From NCBI GenBank assembly GCA_023393235.1, contig JAEWMH010000082.1, forward strand, positions 1 to 27,927: a DNA stretch of 27,927 bases, read 5' to 3'. The DNA comes from Bacillota bacterium. Lineage in GTDB: Bacteria > Bacillota > Bacilli > Paenibacillales > NBRC-103111. Shown here piece after piece: positions 13,660 through 21,312 of this stretch. The stretch's first letter is position 1. Each line of letters starts with the position of its first letter. Under the pieces are notes generated by a model that saw nothing but the letters and a program-made list of their open reading frames with translations, did not search any database and was not told where the DNA came from. The position numbers and the translations under genes were made by a program.

Positions 13660-16368
13660 ATGGCTTACCAGGACCGCTATTCCGTCAAAAAGAAGTTTAA
13701 CGCAGGCGGCAAGGAATACGCTTACTACGATCTGCCTGCCTTATCCGCACAATTCGGCAGCATCGACCGCCTTCCCTTCTCCATCAAGGTGCTGCTGGAG
13801 GCTGCTGTCCGCCAATTCGACGGGCGCGCCATTACAGAAGAGCATGTGAAGCAGATCGCCAGCTGGGCGGAGGGACGCGATGCCAATAAGGAAATCCCCT
13901 TCATCCCGGCGCGCATCGTGCTGCAGGACTTCACCGGCGTGCCTGTCGTCGTGGATCTGGCGGCCATGCGTTCGGCCATGAAGGCCTCCGGCGGCGACCC
14001 GAAGAAAATCAACCCGCTGGTTCCCGTGGATCTGGTCATTGACCACTCCATCATGGTGGATGCCTTCGGCTCGAAGGAAGCGGAGGAATATAACACCAAG
14101 GTGGAGTTTGAGCGCAATGGAGAGCGTTACCGCTTCCTCCGCTGGGCGCAAACCGCCTTCGATAACTTCCGCGCCGTGCCTCCGGGTACCGGAATTGTCC
14201 ACCAGGTTAATCTGGAATACCTGGCGTCTGTCACCGCCGTGAAGAACGCGGACGGCGAGCTGGTCGCTTATCCCGACTCCCTGGTAGGTACCGACTCCCA
14301 CACTACCATGATTAACGGGCTGGGTGTCGTCGGCTGGGGCGTAGGCGGTATTGAGGCGGAGGCCTGCATGCTCGGCCAGCCTCTCTACTTCGTCACGCCG
14401 GATGTCATCGGCTTCAAGCTCACCGGCAGCCTGCCTGAAGGCGCCACCGCCACAGACCTGGCGCTGACCGTCACCCAGATGCTCCGCAGAAAAGGCGTCG
14501 TAGGCAAATTCGTGGAATATTACGGCCCCGGCTTATCCGGCATGAGCCTGGCGGACCGTGCTACCGTGGCGAATATGAGCCCGGAATACGGAGCCACCGT
14601 CGGCTTTTTCCCGGTGGACGGCGAAACCCTGAATTACCTGCGCCTGACCGGCCGGGACGAGGAGCAAATCGCCCTGGTGGAGGCCTATTACAAGGCACAA
14701 GGCATGTTCCGCACGGACAGCACCCCTGACCCTGTGTTCAGCGACACCATTGAGCTGGATTTGTCCACCGTGGTGCCCAGCCTTGCCGGACCCAAACGTC
14801 CTCAGGACCGCGTGGAGCTGTCCCGCATGAAGGAAGAGTACAACGCCATCGTACGGGCGCCTGTAGATAAGGGCGGCTACGGCCTGCCGGAGAAAAAGCT
14901 GATTGAGGAAGAAGTCACCATCTACTCCCCGGACGGCAAAAGCTCCCTCATGCGCAACGGCGCCGTTGTCATCGCCGCCATCACCAGCTGTACCAACACT
15001 TCCAACCCCAGCGTGATGCTGGGCGCAGGCCTCGTGGCCAAAAAAGCCGTGGAGCGCGGTTTGACCAAACCCGCTTACGTCAAAAGCAGCCTGACCCCAG
15101 GCTCTCTGGTGGTCACCGAGTACCTGAAAAACGCCGGACTGCTCCCCGCCCTGGAGGAACTGGGCTTCCACGTGACCGGCTACGGCTGCGGCACGTGTAT
15201 CGGTAACAGCGGCCCATTGCCGGATGAAGTATCCAAGGCTGTCGCCGACAACGATATGACCGTAGCCGCCGTCCTCTCCGGCAACCGGAACTTCGAGGGC
15301 CGGGTCCATGCCCAGGTGAAGGCCAACTATCTGGCCTCTCCGCCATTGGTTGTCGCTTATGCCCTGGCGGGAACCGTAAATATTGACCTTACCACCGAGC
15401 CTATCGGCTACGACAAAAGCAATACACCGGTGTTCCTGAAGGACATCTGGCCCACTAATGAGGAAATTCAGGCGGCAGTAAAGGCCGCTATCGATCCAGC
15501 TATGTTCCGGGACAAATACAAGAACGTCTTCAACGCCAACGAACGTTGGAATGCCATCGAGGTGCCGGAGGGCGAGCTTTACGAGTGGGATGCCTCCTCC
15601 ACTTATATCCAGGAGCCTCCTTTCTTCAAGGATTTGGCAGCCGAGCCGGGCCATATCGAGGATATCGGCGGCGCACGGGTGCTGGCACTGCTGGGCGACT
15701 CTGTCACCACCGACCATATCTCTCCGGCGGGGAACATCAAGGCAGATTCTCCCGCGGGCAAATATCTCATCAGCCACGGCGTCAAACGGGAGGACTTCAA
15801 CTCCTACGGCTCCCGCCGCGGTAACCATGAGGTCATGATGCGGGGCACCTTCGCCAACATCCGCATCCGCAATGCGGTAGCCCCGGGCACGGAGGGCGGC
15901 GTCACCACCTACCTGCCCACAGGCGAGGTGGAGTCCATCTATGACGCCTCCATGAAGTATCAGGAGGCCGGCACCAATCTGGTGGTTATTGCCGGCAAGG
16001 AATACGGCACCGGCAGCTCCCGGGACTGGGCCGCCAAGGGCACTCTGCTCCTCGGCGTCAAGGCCGTCATCACCGAAAGCTACGAGCGGATCCACCGGAG
16101 CAATCTGGTAGGCATGGGCGTGCTGCCTCTGCAATTTGTGGACGGAGCCGACTGGAAGAGCCTCGGCATCACGGGCACCGAAACCTTCTCCGTATCGGGC
16201 TTAAGCGATAACGTCCAACCCGGCCAACAGGTCACCGTCACCGCCGTCCGCACCGACGGCAGCAGCTTCACCTTCCCCGCAGCTGTCCGCCTGGACAGTC
16301 TGGTGGACGTGGACTACTACCGCAACGGCGGCATCCTTCAAACCGTCCTCCGCCAATTAATGGCGTAA
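13660..16368 (+). CDS. acnA: Aconitate hydratase A
   Basis: A 902-residue cytosolic aconitase that interconverts citrate and isocitrate in the TCA cycle; family members can also bind iron-responsive RNA when the cluster is lost. The [4Fe-4S] ligands are Cys444 in AAITSCTNTSNPSVMLGAGL and Cys510 and Cys513 in GYGCGTCIGNSGPLP. Other family segments are VDLVIDHSIMVD, PDSLVGTDSHTTMINGLGVVGWGVGG, the swivelling-domain LLGDSVTTDHISPAG, NSYGSRRGNHEVMMRGTFANIRIRN and GKEYGTGSSRDWAAKG. Length is standard. The ATG follows TAAGGAGG by about 9 bases. It is monocistronic, with a promoter and a palindromic operator upstream and a terminator downstream. Confidence 0.97.
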   Translation: MAYQDRYSVKKKFNAGGKEYAYYDLPALSAQFGSIDRLPFSIKVLLEAAVRQFDGRAITEEHVKQIASWAEGRDANKEIPFIPARIVLQDFTGVPVVVDLAAMRSAMKASGGDPKKINPLVPVDLVIDHSIMVDAFGSKEAEEYNTKVEFERNGERYRFLRWAQTAFDNFRAVPPGTGIVHQVNLEYLASVTAVKNADGELVAYPDSLVGTDSHTTMINGLGVVGWGVGGIEAEACMLGQPLYFVTPDVIGFKLTGSLPEGATATDLALTVTQMLRRKGVVGKFVEYYGPGLSGMSLADRATVANMSPEYGATVGFFPVDGETLNYLRLTGRDEEQIALVEAYYKAQGMFRTDSTPDPVFSDTIELDLSTVVPSLAGPKRPQDRVELSRMKEEYNAIVRAPVDKGGYGLPEKKLIEEEVTIYSPDGKSSLMRNGAVVIAAITSCTNTSNPSVMLGAGLVAKKAVERGLTKPAYVKSSLTPGSLVVTEYLKNAGLLPALEELGFHVTGYGCGTCIGNSGPLPDEVSKAVADNDMTVAAVLSGNRNFEGRVHAQVKANYLASPPLVVAYALAGTVNIDLTTEPIGYDKSNTPVFLKDIWPTNEEIQAAVKAAIDPAMFRDKYKNVFNANERWNAIEVPEGELYEWDASSTYIQEPPFFKDLAAEPGHIEDIGGARVLALLGDSVTTDHISPAGNIKADSPAGKYLISHGVKREDFNSYGSRRGNHEVMMRGTFANIRIRNAVAPGTEGGVTTYLPTGEVESIYDASMKYQEAGTNLVVIAGKEYGTGSSRDWAAKGTLLLGVKAVITESYERIHRSNLVGMGVLPLQFVDGADWKSLGITGTETFSVSGLSDNVQPGQQVTVTAVRTDGSSFTFPAAVRLDSLVDVDYYRNGGILQTVLRQLMA

Positions 16369-16388
16369 GCTCAACACAGCCCTTTACC

Positions 16389-16426
16389 AACCCGGCCTCC
16401 ATTCCTTTGTGGGGGCCGGGTTGTTT
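16389..16426 (+). terminator. Terminator of acnA
   Basis: AACCCGGCC (16389-16397) pairs with GGCCGGGTT (16414-16422), followed by GTTT. It lies 20 bases past the acnA stop. Confidence 0.75.
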
Positions 16427-16601
16427 ATGCCCGCTAATCCCAGTCCGTCGCTCCCCACCACTACCTGCCAACCATCAAACGATCAATTCATCCCCCCACC
16501 GCCTCAAAATGAAATTGCTGATCATGGACCCTACTCATCCGATTTACCAGCCCCAGTCTCCCCGCACCCCTCCGGGAACGTCCCCTATTGCCTTTTCGCC
16601 T

Positions 16602-16631
16602 CCTTGTCGCCCACTATCCCCTTCCCTCAGG
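16602..16631 (+). repeat. Lone forward copy of the 30-bp core repeat
   Basis: It reads CCTTGTCGCCCACTATCCCC then TTCCCTCAGG, the same core as in 788-1095. It pairs in inverted orientation with the copy at 18193-18222 (26 of 30 bases), the two bracketing the transposase-like gene. Confidence 0.8.
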
Positions 16632-16660
16632 ACTTTACTAAATTCCAATACTCATCGCTC

Positions 16661-16789
16661 CTTACTTTAAATTGCCCTTACTTAAATCGTACCTTATAGA
16701 ATCGCACTTAATATGAATTTATCTCACTTTGAATCGCATCTTGCTTTGATCACACCTTACTTCGAACCACACCTTACTTCGAACTGCAC
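16661..16789. repeat. Degenerate ~16-bp tandem repeat, about eight units
   Basis: Units of the type CTTACTTCGAACCACAC recur from 16661 (CTTACTTTAAATTGCC) to 16773 (CTTACTTCGAACTGCAC). The last two are nearly identical and the middle ones are diverged. The gap 16427-16868 otherwise shows no gene. Confidence 0.6.
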
Positions 16790-16868
16790 CTTCATCAATT
16801 ATCCCCCTTACTTCTTCCGGAGGCTCCCAATACCAGAAAAATTAATTGAATCATGCTCCAAAATTAGC

Positions 16869-16897
16869 TTGAAACAAGAACAAATGTTCGTTATAAT
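16869..16897 (+). promoter_or_regulatory. Strong promoter with a LexA-type box in its spacer
   Basis: TTGAAA (16869-16874), 17 bp, TATAAT (16892-16897). GAACAAATGTTC (16878-16889) fills the spacer and fits the Bacillus-type SOS operator core GAAC-N4-GTTC, ending 2 bases before the -10 box. Repressor bound there would block RNA polymerase. The gene at 16938 starts about 35 bases after the predicted transcription start. Confidence 0.7.
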
Positions 16898-16937
16898 ATG
16901 GATATTAGTCCCATCTGACAGAAGGAGTGGTGGCAGG

Positions 16938-17867
16938 ATGAGTGCATGCAGTGTTGTGTTACCGGAACAAAACAGTGCTCTGAAAAACAACGCTTTGCAT
17001 ATCACTCCTCAGCCTGTTCCATCGGAGGAGCAGGGGGTTTGGGAACAGCTACTGTCATCGGAACAGGCATGTTCAGAGTACCTTTTCCATCTCAAATGGC
17101 CCCAGGGGTTCCATTGCCCGTATTGCGGTCATGGACATGCATATACCATCAATACCAGGAGGCAGCCTCTTTACGAATGCTCCTTTTGCAAGCATCAGAC
17201 CTCACTGACCGCAGGCACCCTCATGGAACGTTCCCGCACCCCTTTAACGAAATGGTTTACAGCCATATTTTATATATCCAACCCGCACACAGGTATCAAT
17301 GCCGTTGCTTTGCAGCATCTTCTTCATGTCACCTACAAAACCGCATGGAGCATGCTGCATGCGATTCGGCATGCCATGTCCCATGACGAGAGCCTGCCTC
17401 CGCTTTTCGGGCAGGTTCAGATTCATGGCGCCACCTTGACTCTTTGGAGGACTGCCATCGGCTTTTTTGATCCCCCCTCTACCCCATCCGTTCTGGTTGG
17501 TCTTTCCCTTACACCGGAGGGTAAGCCGGCACGTGTACGCATGCATGCCATATCTTCCAGCGATTATGAAGGCGGCCAGCCCTCCGCTGAAGCCTTTGCG
17601 GACTTTCGCAGGCTTCATCTTGCTCCAGAGGATCAAATTTCCTCTCTCGAATGTAAACGTTATGGCCCCCGCAAGCTAAAAAAAGGCTGGGCTCTGGTGC
17701 GTCAGGCCACAGAATGGCTGAACAATACCTTCCATGGAATAGGCTCCAAATACAGGCAGAGGTACTTGAACGAATTCTGCTGCCGCATGAATTTGGTACT
17801 GGCAGGACTCAACCCATTCCATGAAATCAGCCGTATGTGTGCCCGTCCGATCTGCTGCTCCTACTAA
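16938..17867 (+). CDS. IS1595-like transposase derivative, catalytic motifs lost
   Basis: A 309-residue protein from the ATG at 16938, chosen because GAAGGAG lies 10 bases upstream and the promoter is just before it; the longer frame from 16713 would start inside repeats and ahead of that promoter. Residues ~50-90 form the IS1595-type zinc ribbon (FHCPYCGH, YECSFCKHQ; Cys60, 63, 81, 84), followed by TSLTAGTLMERSRTPLTKWFTAIFYI and an HTH-like helical part (NAVALQHLLHVTYKTAWSMLHAIR). Where family members have VEIDETYxGG, this protein has VQIHGATLTLW (about 160-170). No TDxxxxY or HxNxxE segment is visible, while the C-terminal FHGIGSKYRQRYLNEFCCRMN is retained. I infer a transposase-derived protein without transposition chemistry, kept intact under an SOS-type promoter. 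Confidence 0.8.
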   Translation: MSACSVVLPEQNSALKNNALHITPQPVPSEEQGVWEQLLSSEQACSEYLFHLKWPQGFHCPYCGHGHAYTINTRRQPLYECSFCKHQTSLTAGTLMERSRTPLTKWFTAIFYISNPHTGINAVALQHLLHVTYKTAWSMLHAIRHAMSHDESLPPLFGQVQIHGATLTLWRTAIGFFDPPSTPSVLVGLSLTPEGKPARVRMHAISSSDYEGGQPSAEAFADFRRLHLAPEDQISSLECKRYGPRKLKKGWALVRQATEWLNNTFHGIGSKYRQRYLNEFCCRMNLVLAGLNPFHEISRMCARPICCSY

Positions 17868-18479
17868 ATCATTTACCGCTCTTCGAAGACTGCCTACTCC
17901 CTCTATCTTGCTCTCCACTGATTGAAATCGGACTATCTCGCCATTTTCAGTCTCTTATTTGCTACGCTTAATTCACGTTAAAGAGCCAGGCTAGCATTAG
18001 AGATGCCAAGCTTCTCTAAATGCACAATCACGAAGCCTTCAGATAATCATTTGCACATTTCCTATTTGCATAGGGTCATTCTTTTGTCATCCACTGAAGC
18101 TTCCGGATATTTCTCCAGATCATCGCGGGTGAATCCGGTGAGTAATACTCTTACCCCAGTTTTATGCCTCCTTCCACTTTACATTCCTTTTTCCTGAGCC
18201 AAGGGGAGAGTGGACGACAAGGAGGGACTCTCTAACTTCACCAGACCTCGACACTTCTGCACTCGACAGTATCGTCTCCCCTCATTGCGTCAGAGGAGGT
18301 TACTTGAAGCGCACCTAAGGGTTACGTCAAGGGGGGGATGATTGGGACCGGAGGTTAGATACATTTTTGATATCACATTGGGATGATGTGGATGGAAGAA
18401 AGTGGGGACAGGCTCTATAATGTCTATGTAGATGGGACCGAATACGAGTTAACAATCAAACATAACGGAGGATGGCGCG
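17868..18479. other. Gap after the transposase-like gene
   Basis: No convincing gene. It contains the reversed 30-bp repeat (18193-18222). A - strand frame ending at about 18071 reads GFTRDDLEKYPEASVDDKR and could be a decayed gene fragment, but it has no start codon. A short + frame at 18383-18526 overlaps the VOC gene and lacks a ribosome binding site. Confidence 0.5.
18193..18222 (-). repeat. Lone reversed copy of the 30-bp core repeat
   Basis: It reads CCTGAGCCAAGGGGAGAGTG then GACGACAAGG, the orientation of the 1291-1499 array. The similarity extends downstream: GACTCTCT then a diverged stretch resembling that after 1377. Confidence 0.8.
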
Positions 18480-18881
18480 GTGGGAATTTTGCGGGATACA
18501 CATGCGATTTTTATTTTGTTTGTTAAAGATCAGGGGAAGTCCCGGAGTTTTTACCGGGAGGTTCTAGGGATTGAGCCTTCTTTGGATGTGCCGGGGATGA
18601 CGGAGTTTGCGATTTCCGAAACAGCCAGGCTGGGGCTTATGCTGGAGAAGGGAATCTCGAGAATTTTGGAGGGGCGGATTCCACATCCGCAACATGCGGG
18701 CGGAGCGCCGCGGAGTGAAATATATCTGTATGTGGAACAACCTGATACCTATTATGACCGGTTGGAGCCCGCTGGAGGCAAGCAAGTGAGCGCAGGCGCA
18801 GTCCGCAATTGGGGGGACTATGTGGCGTACGGAACCGATCCCGACGGCCATCTGGTGGCATTCGCCGAAAAAAGGGAATAG
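18480..18881 (+). CDS. VOC-superfamily (glyoxalase/bleomycin-resistance-like) protein
   Basis: A 133-residue single-module VOC protein. It begins MGILRDTHAIFILFVKDQGKSRSFYREVLGIEP, the typical beta-alpha opening with an F-Y-x-x-V-L-G turn, and ends GDYVAYGTDPDGHLVAFAEK, the typical closing strand with D-P-D-G-H. Possible metal ligands are His8 and the C-terminal acidic residues, but the substrate cannot be told. The GTG start at 18480 follows CGGAGG by 8 bases. It stands alone, followed by a hairpin with a T-run. It could be a glyoxalase, a thiol transferase or a binding protein. Confidence 0.8.
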   Translation: MGILRDTHAIFILFVKDQGKSRSFYREVLGIEPSLDVPGMTEFAISETARLGLMLEKGISRILEGRIPHPQHAGGAPRSEIYLYVEQPDTYYDRLEPAGGKQVSAGAVRNWGDYVAYGTDPDGHLVAFAEKRE

Positions 18882-18885
18882 CTAA

Positions 18886-18942
18886 AAAGGCAGCGGCAGC
18901 AGGATAGGTAATCCGGTATGCCCGCTGCTGCAACCTTTTTGA
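18886..18942 (+). terminator. Likely terminator of the VOC gene
   Basis: AAAAAGG and GCAGC stems pair with GCTGC and CCTTTTT across about 57 bases, ending in a T-run. The pairing is imperfect. Confidence 0.45.
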
Positions 18943-18977
18943 ACCGGAAGGCGTCTGTAAGGCTGGAGGTGATTCCC

Positions 18978-19991
18978 TTGAATAAATTAACCAAACGAAT
19001 TTCCGTTGTTGTGCTGGCTGCCGCTATGCTGGGAGGGTCTGCCGCTCTTGCTTTCAGCGATATAGCCCAGGATCCCGCCCAAACCAAGATTGAATCCCTA
19101 CGTAAGGATGGTGTTCTCTCCGGAATGGACGGTGACCGTTTTGCGCCTAAGGAAGTTTTAACTTATGATCAGGGCATCCGGCTGCTGGTGAAGGGCTTAG
19201 ATTTGAGCCTTGCCCATATCAGCTTCTTCAAGGCTCCCAAGGCCAGCGATTATTACACCCAAGTGCCGGATGATGCCTGGTACGCCGAGGATTTCATTAT
19301 CGCCCAGTACAATAAACTGGAGGTTCCCCAGAACGTGGACCCGTCCAGCCAGCTGACCCGGGAGCAATTTGCCGTGCTTCTCCATAAAGCCCTTCAGCAG
19401 AAGGGGGATTTTGCGGTCATTGAGCTGTACAACATTCTGGCCGATGAGAGTGCCGTGGACCCGGCTGCTTCCGGCAGCATTCAGACGCTCCTGAACATGA
19501 AGATCACCAAGCTGGATGACAAATCCCAGTTCCGGCCGAAGGCGGGCATTACCCGTTCCGAAGCGGCCGACTGGCTGTATGAGGCAAGAGCCTTTGTAGC
19601 CAAACATACAGACCACACTTCTTCGCCTGAGCCTACTCCGGCAACTACGCCTGCCGGCACTCCGGGCTCCGTGCCTGGAGCTACTCCTGTTCCCGTAGCG
19701 ACCTCTGCTCCTGCCGTGGATACTCCTGTTGTATGGAGCGAAGCCTCTGTAACCCTGGAGAAGGCCGCTGATGGCGTAAACAAGGCCACCGTCACCATCC
19801 AAGTGCCCCATCCGGGTTATGGAGCCGTGATTACCGGCATTGATTTTACCGGAGACAAGGAAGCGGTCATCCGCTACAAGCTGACTCCGCCCAATCCGGA
19901 CATGATGTATCCGATGGTGATCTCTAAGGTAGAGCTGGCCACATACCTCGCTTCGGACTTTACCGCCGTTACCGCCCAACATGCAGACTAG
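18978..19991 (+). CDS. Exported SLH protein with PrcB-like C-terminal domain
   Basis: A 337-residue protein from a TTG start at 18978, chosen because GGAGGTGAT ends 4 bases upstream and the signal peptide (MNKLTKRISVVVLAAAMLGG, with AALAFS near the cut) then begins cleanly. Three SLH-like segments cover about residues 27-210 (FSDIAQDPAQTKIESLRKDG; YTQVPDDAWYAEDFI; LADESAVDPAASGSIQTLLN). A Thr/Pro/Ala linker covers about 213-252. The C-terminal ~80 residues (SVTLEKAADGVNKATVTIQVPHPGYG, then VISKVELA) resemble the PrcB_C domain found in protease-complex lipoproteins. A role in cell-surface assembly or regulation of a surface protease is possible. The SLH modules are at the N-terminus, the opposite order to the SLH protein at 4154-5818. 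Confidence 0.8.
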   Translation: MNKLTKRISVVVLAAAMLGGSAALAFSDIAQDPAQTKIESLRKDGVLSGMDGDRFAPKEVLTYDQGIRLLVKGLDLSLAHISFFKAPKASDYYTQVPDDAWYAEDFIIAQYNKLEVPQNVDPSSQLTREQFAVLLHKALQQKGDFAVIELYNILADESAVDPAASGSIQTLLNMKITKLDDKSQFRPKAGITRSEAADWLYEARAFVAKHTDHTSSPEPTPATTPAGTPGSVPGATPVPVATSAPAVDTPVVWSEASVTLEKAADGVNKATVTIQVPHPGYGAVITGIDFTGDKEAVIRYKLTPPNPDMMYPMVISKVELATYLASDFTAVTAQHAD

Positions 19992-20008
19992 ACATATTCA
20001 ACACCAAC

Positions 20009-20052
20009 AGGCCTCTTGCCATTGCCCTGAGCAATGATAAGAGGCCTTTTTT
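20009..20052 (+). terminator. Terminator of the SLH/PrcB-like gene
   Basis: AGGCCTCTT (20009-20017) pairs with AAGAGGCCT (20039-20047), with an inner CATTGC/GCAATG stem and a run of six T. It lies between convergent genes and may serve both. Confidence 0.85.
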
Positions 20053-20068
20053 CCGTACGGCTGGAGGG

Positions 20069-21178
20069 TTACGATTGTCCGGCAATGGAATTGTCCTTTT
20101 TTCCTTTTTTGCGAATGTGCATAAAGAGCAGCAGAAGGGCCGGCAGCACAATTTGAAAAATGGGAAAATGGTATTTCACGTTATATTCAAAGCCGAAGCG
20201 GATTTGTTCCATAAAAGAGCCAAACAGTAAGGAGCCGATGAAGATGACCACGCCGGCAGGAATGGTCATGCGTTTGTAGGAGGTCTTGAAAATCGAGGCC
20301 AAGGCCATAGCCGCCCCGAAATAATAGGCGGTTTGTTTTACCCAAACCCCGATAAACAGCAAAATGGCCACAAGGGGGTCCATCCGCTCCAAAAATTGAG
20401 TGATGCGGATCAGGCTGGCGATAATCATGAGAGGAATTCCCCCAATGCCTGCCATCTCCGGACCCAAAATGCTTAGAATCAATGCGTTAGTAAACACCAG
20501 AAACAACCCTGCCAAGCTGTAGGATACCAAAGTGGCCGGAAGGATATTTTTTTTCTCGTTGACGAACCGCCAATACATCAGAAACAGCACCATTTCGCCG
20601 AATGGAAAAGACACTACCTCGGGAAGCGCCGCGTCCACTACCGGGCGGAGGCCCTCCTCCATAATGGGAAGCAGGTTGTCCACATGGATCACCCCTACGA
20701 TCCAAAGAAGAAACAGCAGAAAAAAATAGATAACCGAAATGACAGGCAGCAGCACCTCCGTCACCCGGAAGAACACCTCTACCCCCATATACACGGCATA
20801 AGCGGACACCAGCATAATGATGATGATAACCACAACCAGCGGAGACTGGGGCAGCAGGTAAAGATTCATCAAATCCCCGAATTCCCGTACGTTGCGCACA
20901 GACTTGTACAAAAAATAAATTACATACGGCCACGCAAAAAGATGGCCCACCCATTTGCCTCCGTAGCGGAATAATATGTCTATCAGGTTCAGACCGGGCT
21001 CCCGGCGCTGAATCGGAAGAGTGACGAAAACAAGCAGCAGCATGCCGCAAACCATGGCAATCAGCACGGAAATCCATGCATCCCGTTTGGCCTCGCTGGC
21101 CAGAAGAAATAATGGGGAGCTGCCGATTTCGAACATGATGATCATAACTCCCAATTGATAGGGGCTTATTTTTTCCAT
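20069..21178 (-). CDS. GerAB-family spore germination permease (orphan)
   Basis: A 369-residue membrane protein from the ATG at 21178, preceded by GGAG and fitting the family's usual MEKISPYQL start; the ATG at 21268 would add 30 residues unlike the family and would start in a terminator. About ten hydrophobic segments are visible, with YQLGVMIIMFEIGSSPLFL, the LNLIDILFRYGGKWVG loop and PLVAILLFIGVWVKQTAYYF near helix 8. GerAB-type proteins are the inner-membrane permease subunit of nutrient germinant receptors of spores. No GerAA or GerAC partner lies beside it in this window. Confidence 0.85.
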   Translation of the reverse strand: MEKISPYQLGVMIIMFEIGSSPLFLLASEAKRDAWISVLIAMVCGMLLLVFVTLPIQRREPGLNLIDILFRYGGKWVGHLFAWPYVIYFLYKSVRNVREFGDLMNLYLLPQSPLVVVIIIIMLVSAYAVYMGVEVFFRVTEVLLPVISVIYFFLLFLLWIVGVIHVDNLLPIMEEGLRPVVDAALPEVVSFPFGEMVLFLMYWRFVNEKKNILPATLVSYSLAGLFLVFTNALILSILGPEMAGIGGIPLMIIASLIRITQFLERMDPLVAILLFIGVWVKQTAYYFGAAMALASIFKTSYKRMTIPAGVVIFIGSLLFGSFMEQIRFGFEYNVKYHFPIFQIVLPALLLLFMHIRKKGKKDNSIAGQS

Positions 21179-21265
21179 AGATGGCTCCAATCCGCCTGTG
21201 TTTCCCGCTACGGTATTATTGGCAAATGGAGTAAAGTTATGCAAGAAGCAGCTTGGCCAGCCGTA

Positions 21266-21300
21266 CAAAAAAACAGCGTCCGCGTAACCGCGAAACGCTG
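21266..21300 (-). terminator. Terminator of the gbsR-like gene
   Basis: On the - strand CAGCG-ttt-CGCG pairs with CGCG-ga-CGCTG, followed by seven T. It ends the repressor transcript before gerAB. Confidence 0.8.
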
Positions 21301-21312
21301 CTGAGCTCTATA

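Noticed and set aside
14533..16134. Long - strand frame of 533 codons
   Set aside because: It is antisense to acnA, whose identity is certain; no ribosome binding site or recognisable domain.
16713..16937. Longer start for the transposase-like gene (384 residues)
   Set aside because: The extra 75 codons run through the degenerate repeats and across the predicted promoter, and have no ribosome binding site; the ATG at 16938 does.
18069..18180. - strand frame reading GFTRDDLEKYPEASVDDKR
   Set aside because: No start codon and a stop soon upstream; at best a decayed gene fragment, noted in the gap description.
16602..18222. A complete IS1595 element with the two inverted 30-bp repeats as its ends
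   Set aside because: The same repeat occurs eight times away from any transposase gene, no flanking target duplication is visible, and the transposase lacks recognisable catalytic motifs. It is kept as a hypothesis in the findings, not called as an insertion sequence.
18383..18526. 47-residue frame before the VOC gene
   Set aside because: It overlaps the VOC start by 47 bases and has no ribosome binding site of its own; the translation (VYVDGTEYELTIKHNGGW) looks protein-like but cannot be supported further.
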